NCBI RefSeq assembly: GCF_014023275.1
Contig: NZ_CP054698.1
Location: 7,277,001 to 7,341,000 of the forward strand
Source of the DNA: Nostoc edaphicum CCNP1411
GTDB lineage: Bacteria; Cyanobacteriota; Cyanobacteriia; Cyanobacteriales; Nostocaceae
Direction: 5' to 3'
DNA: 64,000 nt
The translations under genes and the position numbers were made by a program. Of this stretch, positions 10,701 to 19,800 are shown in pieces. The stretch's first letter is position 1. Each line of letters starts with the position of its first letter. The notes beneath the pieces were generated by a model that was not told where the DNA came from, made no database searches, and saw only the letters and a list, made by a program, of their open reading frames with translations.

Positions 10701-13109
10701 TTATATATTGCAGGTGATGGACTCGCCCGTGGCTACGTGAATCGAGCAGAGTTAACAGCAGAAAGGTTTGTGCCAAATCCTTTTAGTGGGGAGTGGGGAG
10801 AAATCAATTCAAAATTCAAAATTCAAAATTCAAAATTAAAGAACTCCTGCGTTCTCTTTGCTAATATTCTTTACAAAACCGGCGATCGCGTCCGTTACCT
10901 GCCAGATGGTAATATTGAGTACTTGGGACGATTGGATAATCAAGTCAAAATCCGGGGTTTTCGGATTGAGTTAGGTGAGATTGAATCAGTACTCGCTCAA
11001 CATCCAAGTGTACAAGATTGTGTGGTAATTGCTGACGAGTTGAAATCACAGCATAAGCAGCTTGTAGCTTACTTTGTACAAGACACAAAATTGGAGCAGA
11101 TTTCTTTAACTGAACTGCGGCAATTTCTTCAAAAACAGCTACCAGATTACTTAATTCCTAACTTTTTTATCCCGTTGGAAACTTTACCACTAACGCCTAA
11201 TGGTAAAGTAGATCGGCGGATGTTACCAACACTAGAACTACCAAATGAGCAAGACGTAATTCTACCACGCACTGATATAGAGGCGATACTAGTCAATATC
11301 TGGTCATCACTTTTGCATCTGCCTCAAGTCGGCATCCATGATAACTTTTTTGAACTAGGTGGAGACTCAATTCTGGCGATTCAAGTGATTAGTCGCGCTA
11401 ATCAAGCAGGGTTGCAACTGACTCCTAAACAGCTTTTCCAGTGCCAAACTATCGCAGAATTAGCAGTAGTTGTTACCCCTGTTTTAGCAACTCACGCCCA
11501 GCAAGGTATAGTTACAGGTTCCGTACCACTCACACCCATTCAACATTGGTTTTTTGAGCAAGAGTTGGCGAATCTGCATCACTTCAATCAAGCGGTGTTT
11601 TTGCAAGCGAAGCAGAAATTACAGCCAGTAATTCTCATCTCAGCTTTGAAAAAACTATTAGAACATCATGATGTGCTGCGGAGTCGATTTGTAAACTCCT
11701 ACCCGTCGTCTTCTTGCAAAGAGACTGATGAATTACCCCCCTTAATCCCCCCTTGCAAAGGGGGGAAAAGTCCGGTTCTCCCGACTTTGCAAAACGGGGA
11801 AATTCCGGTTCTCCCCCTTTGCAAGGGGGAGTTAGAGGGGGTAATAGCGCAAGGAAAGAAGAAAGTAGAATGGCAAGCTACAATTATCGAGCCAGATGAT
11901 GATATTCCCTACGTTTGTTGTGATTTATCGGCTTTATCGGCGACGCAACAAGAAGCGGCGATGAGGGAAATTTCTAGCCAACTGCAAGGGAGTTTAAATA
12001 TTACCCACGGTTTATTGCTGCGGGTGGCTAATTTTGATTTGGGTGAAGAATCTCGCCTATTAATAGTGATTCATCATTTAGTAATAGATGCAGTTTCCTG
12101 GCGTATTCTTCTAGAAGATTTGCAGAGGGCTTATCAGCAAATAATTCAAGGAAAAACTATTGATTTACGGCCAAAAACCACTGCTTTTCCAGCTTGGGCA
12201 GAACAGTTACACAGCTACGCATCATCATCAACTTTATCAGAAGAACTTGATTACTGGCTATCAAGCGCTCGCCAAACAGTTAAACCCCTACCAGTAGATT
12301 ATCTCAATGGTGGTAACACGATAGCCGATGCTGATGCCATTACCATAACTCTCTCAGCAGTAGAGACACAAGCATTACTTAAACAAGTTCCCTCAGCATA
12401 CAACACCCAAATTAATGATGTGTTATTGACTGCTTGCACACAAGCAATCTCGACATGGACACAAGAGGATTTAGTCTTGATTGATTTGGAAAATTACGGA
12501 CGGGATTTTCCTGGAGTAGAGATAGATGTATCTCGTACCGTGGGCTGGTTTACAGTCATATATCCCCTATTGTTGCAAGTTGAAAGCAGCCACAATTGGG
12601 GCAAAAAGCTCAAAGCTATCAAAGAACAATTGCGGAGAGTGCCAAATCGCGGATTTAACTACGGACTACTCCGTTATCTTAGCAAATATAAAGAAATTAG
12701 CGATCGCATTCACACTTTCCCATCCCCAGAGATTAGCTTTAACTACTTGGGACAGTTGACAGTTGAAAGAGAACAGGAAGAAAATTTACCCTTTACCCTC
12801 TGTGATTCTATCTCTCTTGGTACACCCCAAGATTTACAACAACATCGACGCTATCGCATTGAAATCAATGGTTTTGTGCGGTCAGGACAATTACAATTTG
12901 ACTGCATATATAGCCGCAAACAGTATCAAAAAACAACTATTGAACAACTCGCTACCGACTTCTGCACTTACTTACAACAAATCATCAGCCACTGTCAAAC
13001 CCCCGATAACGCCGGCTATACGCCCTCCGATTTTGAATTAGCAAACTTAGACCAACAAACATTAGACCAAGTGCTAGGGATGGTGAATTTTGAGCATCAA
13101 CAATTCTAA
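4797..13109 (+). CDS. NRPS2, C-A-PCP-C-A(Val)-PCP-E, two modules
   Basis: This is a two-module peptide synthetase of about 2770 residues. I chose the GTG at 4797 because an AAGGGG sits just upstream, one base separates it from the previous stop, and the protein then begins directly at the C-domain motif IADIYELSPMQQGMLFH; an upstream TTG at 4752 lacks this support. Order: C (HHLLMDG near 142), A about 455-975, PCP about 980-1055, C about 1120-1560, A about 1573-2145, PCP with GGDS, E about 2238-2750. The first A code reads DTEDIGSIVK; acidic pocket residues hint at a basic substrate, which is uncertain. The second reads DAFWLGGTFK, a Val code. The E motif is HHLVIDAVSW with Ala for the usual Gly, but the His and Asp remain. 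The first C domain follows an E domain and probably accepts a D-residue donor. Repeat inserts lie at 7963-8126, 9605-9755 and 11731-11845. Confidence 0.96.
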   Translation: METTIADIYELSPMQQGMLFHTLYAPNSGIYFEQRSCLIRGHLNLTAFHQAWQRVVERHPVLCTAFHWQELEKPLQVVHSGVKLPWQELDWRNLEVAEQQTKLTAFLESDRTEGFDLQQPPLMRCTMIQLETDIYQFVWSHHHLLMDGWCNGILLKEVFTLYEAFCQGQDVSLPFPTAYRNYILWLQEHNQTEAEIYWRNNLKDFTAPTPLLEGSREQKAERREQQRKLDSITTNALQALVRQHCLTLNTVIQGAWALLLSRYSGETNVVFGTTVSGRPPELANVESIVGLFINTLPVRVQIDAHTEIIPWLEQLQTQQVEREQYAYTSLVEIQGWSEVPNDIPLFDSLLVFENYPVSIESILKMANSHLQIQDAQGFAQTNYPLTLGVIPGAELLLQISYASSRFDEATIERLLGHLENLLTSIVTNPQQKLSQLQILTSNEQQLLKSWNQTTQKYSSQECIHQLFEAQVEKTPDAVAVILENKHLTYRELNQRANQLAHYLKKLGVKPEVLVGICIERSITMIVGLLGILKAGGVYVPLDPVYPQQRLAFMVSDSQISVLLTQESLLTVLPELESPVVSLDADWELIDRESQENPVTQITSENLAYTIYTSGSTGVPKGVMVQHQSLVNFIEAGIVEYEISSSDCILQFASISFDTAAEEIFPCLVQGATLILRTEEMLSSIPEFLKICGDWQITVLDLPTAFWHQLVAELLAMNLTIPDSVRLVIIGGEKALPERLTNWQQLAPQVRLVNSYGPTEATIVTTTCDLSRLSVQTIGRELPIGKTVNNAKTYILDPHLNPTPVGVPGELYIGGIGVTRGYLNRPDLTAALFIPDLFSETAGARLYKTGDRVRYLEDGNIEYLGRFDNQVKVRGFRIELGEIESLLSQHPDVQECAVVTVEDITGDKRLIAYITPLPNLYSQEKTDITAKLSNLRQFLATRLPNYMIPAHFVFLEVLPRTPNGKIDRKGLPQVKELPSPTVTAPRTPSEELLVGIWQTVLNLKSVGVEDNFFALGGHSLLVIRMIAQIQQVFGINIPLRQVFETPTIAELARVLELPHPNPPLANGLRSTHKSETACEPGFYPTLTLPLQRGGNWISGLPPLQGGIKGGNSTMYTVAKRRESDLSFAQQRLWLLAQLEPENPSYNVAAALRLSGKLNVTVLRQSFAEIIRRHEVLRTSFPTVDGFGIAVVSFDANIFIPVIDLSSLSASQQHQTVEQLARCESQQPFDLEQSPLLRIKLLYLHSDEHVLLLTMHHIITDGWSVDVLAQEVAILYQAFSQGQPSPLPELAIQYADFAAWQRQWLQDNKFDYQLEYWQQQLHQVPELLELPIDYPRPAVQTFLGRRQNFELSLELTQAIKQLRQDTNTTLFMVIFLALSVLLHRYSNQDEIVIGSPIANRHYPGTEGLIGFFANTLALRISLADNLSVAELLPQVREIILAAYAHQDVPFEQVVEILQPLRSLSHSPLFQVMLVVENAPAQPIELTGLLWSPIEIDGGTAKFDLTLMITETSTGLQGKWEYNCDLFAETTINRFTEHLQTLLTSITSEPTQRISDLSLMKQAEIQQIISLGSSVIYHPPQCIHELFEQQVAKFGDVIACVDGIEYTPPALSGTLPLLSYGVHTNRITPLNPPLQRGEIGKSSSLPFARGGLGWGNLTYAELNSKANQLAHYLKSLGVQPEVGVGICVERSVDFLIGILGILKAGGFYVPLDVNYPSERLAFLIQDAQVQVLLTQGQYIEKLPFLELPIFCFDNDWQSIAHQPTANPVSKTTPENLAYIMYTSGSTGVPKGVCVPHRSVVRLVQNCDYAQLSADEILLQTAPVVFDASTFEIWGALLNGARLVILPSQQPTLEELANAIAQYQITTLWLTAGLFHLMVDEHLASFKAVKQLLAGGDVLSAVHIKKLLETYPQCRVINGYGPTEGTTFTCCYAINDAKQINHTVPIGRAIANTQVYILDRYLNPVPIGITGELYIAGDGLARGYVNRAELTAERFVPNPFSGEWGEINSKFKIQNSKLKNSCVLFANILYKTGDRVRYLPDGNIEYLGRLDNQVKIRGFRIELGEIESVLAQHPSVQDCVVIADELKSQHKQLVAYFVQDTKLEQISLTELRQFLQKQLPDYLIPNFFIPLETLPLTPNGKVDRRMLPTLELPNEQDVILPRTDIEAILVNIWSSLLHLPQVGIHDNFFELGGDSILAIQVISRANQAGLQLTPKQLFQCQTIAELAVVVTPVLATHAQQGIVTGSVPLTPIQHWFFEQELANLHHFNQAVFLQAKQKLQPVILISALKKLLEHHDVLRSRFVNSYPSSSCKETDELPPLIPPCKGGKSPVLPTLQNGEIPVLPLCKGELEGVIAQGKKKVEWQATIIEPDDDIPYVCCDLSALSATQQEAAMREISSQLQGSLNITHGLLLRVANFDLGEESRLLIVIHHLVIDAVSWRILLEDLQRAYQQIIQGKTIDLRPKTTAFPAWAEQLHSYASSSTLSEELDYWLSSARQTVKPLPVDYLNGGNTIADADAITITLSAVETQALLKQVPSAYNTQINDVLLTACTQAISTWTQEDLVLIDLENYGRDFPGVEIDVSRTVGWFTVIYPLLLQVESSHNWGKKLKAIKEQLRRVPNRGFNYGLLRYLSKYKEISDRIHTFPSPEISFNYLGQLTVEREQEENLPFTLCDSISLGTPQDLQQHRRYRIEINGFVRSGQLQFDCIYSRKQYQKTTIEQLATDFCTYLQQIISHCQTPDNAGYTPSDFELANLDQQTLDQVLGMVNFEHQQF
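7963..8126. repeat. palindromic repeat in NRPS2 PCP-C linker
   Basis: About 55 residues of repeat-encoded linker between the first PCP and the second C domain. It includes two units and a spacer with TCTACACACAAGTCTG that resembles the GTGTACAC-containing spacers of other copies. Confidence 0.88.
9605..9755. repeat. palindromic repeat in NRPS2 second A domain
   Basis: Inserted at the same A-domain entrance as the 1371 copy but mainly in the reverse orientation, so a different frame gives SSLPFARGGLGWGN. Confidence 0.88.
10793..10845. repeat. AAATTCAAAATTC tandem repeat in NPF-LYKTGD loop of NRPS2
   Basis: Tandem AAAATTC units encode NSKFKIQNSKLKN between VPNPF and LYKTGD of the Val A domain. 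Confidence 0.85.
11731..11845. repeat. palindromic repeat in NRPS2 E domain
   Basis: Three successive arms with CCCCTTGCAAAGGGG-like hairpins encode PPLIPPCKGGKSP and related peptides in the N-terminal half of the E domain. Confidence 0.87.
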
Positions 13110-13179
13110 ACTCCTCAGAAGTTATACCAATTTGAAAAAAGAATGCGACACATAGACAAAACCCATCCCCTTATTCTAT

Positions 13180-13266
13180 TACCCCCCTCAATCCCCCCTT
13201 GCAAAGGGGGGAAGCCAGAAATCCGGTTCCCTCCCCTTGGCAAGGGGAGGGTTAGGGTGGGGTAAA
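13180..13266. repeat. palindromic repeat between NRPS2 and NRPS3
   Basis: Intergenic copy within the 228-base gap. Both hairpins are intact and could stall transcription or protect mRNA ends, but genes on both sides share strand and pathway. Confidence 0.88.
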
Positions 13267-13337
13267 TCTTTTTCTCTGCGTAGAAAATTTCTTATCTATA
13301 TTTAGCAAACACCGAATTTTGAGACAGAGGATAAACA

Positions 13338-16300
13338 GTGAACACAACCCTAAACCGTCAAACCATTCAAGATATTTATCCCCTCTCACCCATGCAGCAG
13401 GGTATGCTGTTCCATAGCCTTTATGCTCCCAATTCTGGGGCTTATGTCATCCAAGTCAGCTATGAATTACACGGTAGTTTAAATATTCCGGCTTTTGAGG
13501 AAGCTTGGCAATATTTAGTCAATCGCCACACCGTGTTACGAACAGCATTTGTTTGGAATAAGTTAGAAAAACCATTGCAAGTAGTCGGTAAACAATTAAA
13601 ATGTCCCATCACTTATCTTGACTGGCGCAATTATTCTACTACCGCACAACAACAGGAACTCGCAAAAATACTACAAAAGGAGCGAGAACAGGGATTTAGC
13701 TTATCGCAAGCGCCCCTAATGCACATCACTCTCATCCAACTTGCACCAGCAGTATATCAATTTGTCTGGAGCTATCACCATCTGTTGTTAGATGGTTGGT
13801 CAATGCCGATTTTGCTTCAGGAATTTCTGATGATTTACGGCGCATACATCCAGGGACAAACACCGAGACTATCTAACCCACGTCCTTATCGAGACTACAT
13901 CGCTTGGTTGCAGCAGCAAAATGTTTCCCAAGCAGAAGCGTTTTGGAAACAGCATTTACAAGGATTTACAACTCCCACCCGCTTGGGTATTGGACAACTT
14001 GGCGAGACTCGACCGGATAATTTATCTACCCATTATACTGAGCAAAGCATTCACCTAACTTGTGAGCAAACGCAGCAACTACAAAGCTTCGCCAAACAAC
14101 AGCAAATTACTCTCAACACTCTTGTACAGGCTGCTTTTGCTCTATTGTTAAGTCGTTATAGTGGAGAAATAGATATCCTATTTGGTACTGTCTGTTCCGG
14201 TCGTCCAGGCACGCTAACAGGTGTTGAATCGATGGTGGGGCTGTTTGTCAATACATTACCACTACGAGTATCAGTCTCACCACAGCAAAAATTATATTCT
14301 TGGTTGCAAAACATCCAATTACAGCAAGTAGAAATACGGCAATATGAATACAGTAACTTGACGGATATTCAACGTTGCAGCGAAGTTCCTCGTTCTCTGC
14401 CATTGTTTGAAACTTTAGTAGTGTTTGAAAATTATCCTGTGGAATCTGCGCTCAAGCAATCCTTGGAAACGTTGCAAATTCGTAATATCCACGCCACAGA
14501 GCAAACAAATTATCCTTTAACACTGTATGCAGTGGCAGATTCTCAGCTTAGTTTAAGAATACTATCCGATCGCGATCGCTACACCGAAGACAATATTACC
14601 CAATTATTACAACAGCTAGAAACCTTATTATTAGGGATGCTGACTCAGGGTGATTGTCTTTTGGTACAACTGCCATTACTTTCTCCGATACAACAGCAGC
14701 AAATACTAGTTGACTGGAATAATACAGCGAGGGAAATCCCCAACCAATGTTTAGATGAATTGTTCGCGCAACAAGTAAAGGAAACACCCGATGCAACAGC
14801 AGTTGTATTTGAGGAACACAGTCTAAGCTACGCCGAATTAAATGCCAAAGCCAATCAAATGGCTAATTATCTCCAAAAATTGGGAATTCAGCCAGAGGCA
14901 CGCATAGGAGTTTATTTAGAGCGATCGCCACAATTACTTATAGCACTATTAGGTATTCTCAAAACTGGAGCCGCATACATTCCTCTCGATCCCAGTTATC
15001 CGGCTGAACGTCTGCGCTTTATGATTGAGGATGCCGAGATTGCGTTGCTAGTCACTGAATCTAGTTTAGAAGAGGACGCGGGGAATTATTTTTTACCAAA
15101 CTATGAAATAATCTGTATCGATACAGATTGGTCAGCGATCGCTCAACAAATCATAAAAAACCCCGAATGTCAAGTAAATCTAGCAAATTTAGCTTATTTG
15201 ATTTACACCTCTGGTTCCACCGGTAAACCAAAAGGGGTGATGGTGGAAATGCGATCGCTTGTCAATATTCTCACAGCATTGAAGCAGCAGTTATCAATTA
15301 CCGCCAGCGATCGTCTTTTAGCAAGTACGACAATTGCTTTCGACATAGCCGCCCTGGAACTGTTTTTACCCATAATTGCAGGCGCTCAACTCATCCTCAC
15401 TCGCCAAACGGCTCTAGTTGATCCCAGTCAATTAACAGCCGCTATCAAACAACATGAAGTCACCGTCATGCAAGCGACTCCAGCCACCTGGCGCTTACTC
15501 CTAGCTAGTGGTTGGCGAGGAAAAGAAGATTTAAAAATTCTCTGCGGTGGAGAAGCTTTAGATAATTCCCTCGCCCAGGAGTTAATATCATGCAGTGGAG
15601 AAGTTTGGAACCTTTACGGGCCAACAGAAACTACAATTTGGTCAGCCGTGCAACAACTCAGTCTTTGTGAGTCTGTTACTATTGGCCGTCCCATCACTAA
15701 TACTCAATTTTACGTTCTTGATGACTATTTGCAACCTGTTCCTGTGGGTTTACCGGGGGAACTTTACATTGGTGGTGCGGGAGTAGCACGGGGTTATTGG
15801 CAACGTCCAGAGTTAACAGCAGAGAGGTTTGTGGCAAATCCTTTTACCCCACCCCCAACCCCTCCCCCCTTCGACAAGCTCAGGGCATCGCTTGCAAAGG
15901 GGAGGGGAGCTAGAGAGGGTGGGGGTTTGAGTATTAACAGCATAGTGTCAGGACTTTCTCTTTATAAAACTGGCGATCGCGTTCGTTATCTCGCGGATGG
16001 TAATTTAGAATACTTGGGGAGATTGGATAACCAAGTGAAAATTCGGGGTTATCGCATTGAGTTGGGAGAGATTGAAGCGGTACTCAATCAACATCCAGAA
16101 GTGGCGCAGGCTGTGGTTGCTGTGCAGGAAGATGAACCGGGAGAGCGGCGTTTAGTTGCGTATGTTGTCTACAATACACCCCACCCCAGCCCTCCCCTTG
16201 CAAAGGGGAGGGAGCTAGAACCCATCCCTAATGGGAGGGTGCGTGTTAGTGCGGATGGGGTTACAATGCGTTCCTTTTTGGCAACAAAATTGCCCGTGTA

Positions 16301-16769
16301 TATGATACCTGCGGTGTTTATTGTGCTAGAGCAATTACCTCTTACACCCAACGGTAAAGTGAACCGCCAAGCACTACCCGCGCCAAATAACTCGCTTTCA
16401 AGACTGGCGACATCTCTGATTTTACCGCAGACACAAATCGAGCAAAAAATTGCTGAGATTTGGCAAGAGTTACTTCATATTGACACCATCGGCATCGATG
16501 ATAATTTCTTTGATTTAGGGGGACATTCCTTATTAATGGTAAGAATGCAAGGACAGTTGCGCGATCGCATTCATCAAGATATTCCTCTAGTAGAGTTATT
16601 CCGTTATTCCACAATTAGTTCTCTATCCACCTATTTAGCCCAAACCACCGCCTCAACTTTACTTGATGGCGAAGTTGAATCCAGAATTGTCCAGCTAGAA
16701 ACGGGTAAACAGCGACTTCTACAACGCCGCCAACAGCTTGTAGAAAATCAGCAAACTAAACCAAATTAA
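13338..16769 (+). CDS. NRPS3, C-A(Gly)-PCP
   Basis: This single-module synthetase of 1143 residues starts at a GTG preceded by ACAGAGG. The C domain (about 1-440) opens with IYPLSPMQQGMLFH, like other domains that follow an E domain, and has HHLLLDG near 147. The A domain covers about 465-1025 and its code reads DILQLGLIWK, the standard Gly code. The PCP carries GGHSLL. After the PCP comes a charged, probably helical tail rich in Gln, Arg and Glu, a plausible docking element for the PKS that follows. Two repeat inserts interrupt the A domain, at 15846-15929 (NPF-LYKTGD loop) and 16177-16263 (A8-A9 loop). Part of the A domain is almost identical in DNA to the first A domain of NRPS5. Confidence 0.96.
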   Translation: MNTTLNRQTIQDIYPLSPMQQGMLFHSLYAPNSGAYVIQVSYELHGSLNIPAFEEAWQYLVNRHTVLRTAFVWNKLEKPLQVVGKQLKCPITYLDWRNYSTTAQQQELAKILQKEREQGFSLSQAPLMHITLIQLAPAVYQFVWSYHHLLLDGWSMPILLQEFLMIYGAYIQGQTPRLSNPRPYRDYIAWLQQQNVSQAEAFWKQHLQGFTTPTRLGIGQLGETRPDNLSTHYTEQSIHLTCEQTQQLQSFAKQQQITLNTLVQAAFALLLSRYSGEIDILFGTVCSGRPGTLTGVESMVGLFVNTLPLRVSVSPQQKLYSWLQNIQLQQVEIRQYEYSNLTDIQRCSEVPRSLPLFETLVVFENYPVESALKQSLETLQIRNIHATEQTNYPLTLYAVADSQLSLRILSDRDRYTEDNITQLLQQLETLLLGMLTQGDCLLVQLPLLSPIQQQQILVDWNNTAREIPNQCLDELFAQQVKETPDATAVVFEEHSLSYAELNAKANQMANYLQKLGIQPEARIGVYLERSPQLLIALLGILKTGAAYIPLDPSYPAERLRFMIEDAEIALLVTESSLEEDAGNYFLPNYEIICIDTDWSAIAQQIIKNPECQVNLANLAYLIYTSGSTGKPKGVMVEMRSLVNILTALKQQLSITASDRLLASTTIAFDIAALELFLPIIAGAQLILTRQTALVDPSQLTAAIKQHEVTVMQATPATWRLLLASGWRGKEDLKILCGGEALDNSLAQELISCSGEVWNLYGPTETTIWSAVQQLSLCESVTIGRPITNTQFYVLDDYLQPVPVGLPGELYIGGAGVARGYWQRPELTAERFVANPFTPPPTPPPFDKLRASLAKGRGAREGGGLSINSIVSGLSLYKTGDRVRYLADGNLEYLGRLDNQVKIRGYRIELGEIEAVLNQHPEVAQAVVAVQEDEPGERRLVAYVVYNTPHPSPPLAKGRELEPIPNGRVRVSADGVTMRSFLATKLPVYMIPAVFIVLEQLPLTPNGKVNRQALPAPNNSLSRLATSLILPQTQIEQKIAEIWQELLHIDTIGIDDNFFDLGGHSLLMVRMQGQLRDRIHQDIPLVELFRYSTISSLSTYLAQTTASTLLDGEVESRIVQLETGKQRLLQRRQQLVENQQTKPN
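15846..15929. repeat. repeat copy in NPF-LYKTGD loop of NRPS3
   Basis: CACCCCCAACCCC...GGAGGGG copy interrupted by TTCGACAAGCTCAGGG, in frame, giving TPPPTPPPFDKLRASLAKG. Confidence 0.85.
16177..16263. repeat. palindromic repeat in A8-A9 loop of NRPS3
   Basis: Encodes PHPSPPLAKGRE plus a GRVRVSADG tail. The same junction, after VVYNT/VVHNT, carries a copy in NRPS5 at 32887, so the two copies were probably duplicated with the domain. Confidence 0.88.
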
Positions 16770-16775
16770 CCTTCT

Positions 16776-16836
16776 TCTCTCCTCTGCGCTCTCTGCGTCT
16801 CTGCGGTAGCCTGCGGCAAGCCGCTCCGCGTCTACG
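16776..16836. repeat. CTCTGCG-type simple repeat, intergenic
   Basis: CCTCTGCGCTCTCTGCGTCTCTGCGG block followed by a GCCTGCGGCAAGCCGC palindrome between NRPS3 and PKS1. The first part recurs at 42000 (reverse) and 50983. Confidence 0.75.
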
Positions 16837-16858
16837 TTTCAAAAAACTTATATATTAT

Positions 16859-19800
16859 ATGAACTACAACGGATTAGAAATAGCAATTATCGGCATGGCG
16901 GGACAATTTCCCGGAGCCAGTGACTTACAACAATTCTGGCAAAATCTTCAGGATGGTGTAGAATCAGCTACTCTTTTAACTGATGAGCAATTACAAAAAA
17001 GTGGTGTAGCTCCTTCACTACTGCAACATCGTGACTACGTAAAAGTAGCTGCAACTCTAGAAAATATTGAATGCTTTGATGCCGAATTCTTTGGATTTAG
17101 CCCCAGAGAAGCAGAAATTCTTGATCCGCAGCACCGACTCTTTTTAGAATGTGCTTGGTCAGCGTTAGAAGATGCTGGATATAATGCCCAGAGTTATGCC
17201 GGAGCGATCGCAGTATATGCTGGTTCGGCAATGAACAGCTATCTATTGAATTTGATTTCTCACCCGACAATTCAAGCCAACGTCAATCGCTATCAATTGT
17301 TTTTATCCAACGATAAGGATTTTCTCACCACACGAGTTTCCTACAAACTAAATTTGCGCGGCCCTAGTGTGGATATTCAAACAGCTTGTTCCACCTCCTT
17401 AGTAGCCGTGCATTTGGCGTGTCAGAGCTTGTTGAGTGGAGAGTGTGACATGGCATTAGCGGGGGGTGTATCCTTATCCAGCCCAACTGGTTATTTGTAC
17501 CAAGAAGGGGGAATTTACTCTCAAGATGGGCATTGTCGAGCCTTTGATGCTGATGCTCAAGGTACGATCGCAGGTAGTGGTTTAGGTGTTATTGTTCTCA
17601 AGCGCCTTGAAGATGCTCTCCGGGATGGCGATTATATCCATGCTTTAATTAAAGGATCGGCACTCAATAATGATGGTGCTTTGAAAGTCAGCTATACAGC
17701 CCCTCGAATTGATACCCAAGCAGCCGTTATTCGCTCGGCGCAAGCTGTGGCGGAGGTAAACCCGGAAACCATTACTTATATTGAAACTCACGGTACGGGT
17801 ACAGCATTGGGCGATCCGATTGAAATTGCGGCTCTAACTCAAGCCTTTCGCTCTCAAACCGACAAAACAGGATACTGTGCGATCGCCTCTGTAAAAAGCA
17901 ATATTGGACACTTAGATGCTGCCGCCGGGATCGCCAGTTTCATCAAAACTGTGTTGGCGCTCAAACACAAACAACTTCCCCCCAGTTTGCACTTCCAACA
18001 GCCCAATCCCCAAATTGATTTTCCCAAGACTCCTTTTTATGTCAACACCAATTTAGCTGATTGGCAAACCGATCAAATTCCCCGCCGTGCGGGTGTAAGT
18101 TCCTTTGGGATTGGTGGGACAAATGCCCATCTGATTCTTGAGGAAGCACCTGCAATCATATCATCCACTGCTTCCCGTCCCTGGCAGTTGTTAATTTTAT
18201 CAGCGAAAACCCCCACTGCTTTGAGTGCGATCGCAGCTAATTTCGCTAGTCATTTAAAACAGCATCCAGAAATCAATCTGGCGGATGTGGCTTATACCCT
18301 GCAAGTAGGACGACAGGATTTTGACCATCGGCAAATGCTATTGTGTCAAACGACAGCAGAAGCAATCCAGATTTTGGATGATGGAACGCAAATTTTGACT
18401 CAGGTTGCTCCTAAAGAAAGGCGTGAAATTGCCTTTTTATTTCCAGGACAAGGAAGCCAATATGTCAACATGGGGAAAGAATTATACGCCACAGAGTCAG
18501 TATTTCGCCAACAAGTAGATCATTGTTGTGAATTACTCCAGCCCCACTTAGGCTTAGATTTGCGAAATCTAATTTATCCTGAATTAAATACCACCCTTAC
18601 ACAAGTTATTGAATTACCCCACCCTAACCCTCCCCTTGCATTGGGGAGGGAACAAGATTTTCCGGTTTCCCCCCTTTCTAAGGGGGGATTAAGGGGGGTA
18701 AAACCTGGATCTCAAAGTAACTCCGAGGAAAGGGTAGACGGGGTTTTGTTTTCGGAATTAAATACCGCCATATCCCAAACCAGCTATGCTCAACCCGCTT
18801 TATTTGTAATCGAATATGCCCTAGCACAACTGTGGATATCCTGGGGAATTCAACCCCAGGTGATGATTGGTAACAGCATTGGTGAGTATGTTGCTGCAAC
18901 CTTAGCAGGTGTATTTTCGCTACCGGAAGCCTTAAAGTTAGTAGCGATGCGTGGTAAGTTGATGCAGCAATGTCCGCCAGGGGCGATGCTGTCGGTGGCC
19001 ATGTCGACGGACAGATTACAACCTTTATTGTCAGGTAGCTTAGTCATTGCGGCAAATAATGCACCTCAGTTATCTGTGGTATCTGGTACTGAGGTAGAAA
19101 TTGCCAAGTTAGAACAATATTTAAATACCCAAAATATTACCTATCGCCGCTTGCAGACATCCCACGCCTTCCACTCACCCTTGATGGATGAGATCATCGC
19201 GCCATTTATTGATGCTTTTACAGGGATGAATTTGCGATCGCCCCAAATCCCATTTATTTCTAACGTCACTGGGGACTGGATTACACCTGAGCAAGCAACT
19301 AACCCTGATTACTGGGCAACTCACTTACGCCAACCTGTACAATTTGCTAACGGGGTTACAGAACTCCTCAAACAACCCAACCGAATTTTACTGGAAGTCG
19401 GGCCAGGGAAGACGCTCACGACTCTAGCCAAGCAACAAACCCACACTCAAACTATACTATCTTCCCTCCGCCATCCCCAGGAAAACCAATCAGATATAGC
19501 ATTTTTGCTCCAAACTTTGGGGCAATTATGGTTGGCTGGTGTACCCATTAATTGGTTAGGCTTCTATGCTCACGAACAGCGCCACAGATTGCCATTACCC
19601 ACCTATTCCTTCCAACGTCAACGCTACTGGATTGATCCACCCGCCCTATCTAGCTCCCTCCCCTTTGGGCTGGGGAGGGGTGAATATGACGCTTCTCCCT
19701 CTGACTGGTTCTATATACCCACTTGGGAACGGAGTTTATCACGTCCGTTGGTAGATTTAACTGCACAACGGCAGTGTTGGCTGGTGCTAGCAGATAATTA

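Noticed and set aside
13180..13266. Strong hairpins between NRPS2 and NRPS3 as a terminator
   Set aside because: The same hairpins occur inside coding regions that must be transcribed through, so they cannot be assumed to terminate.
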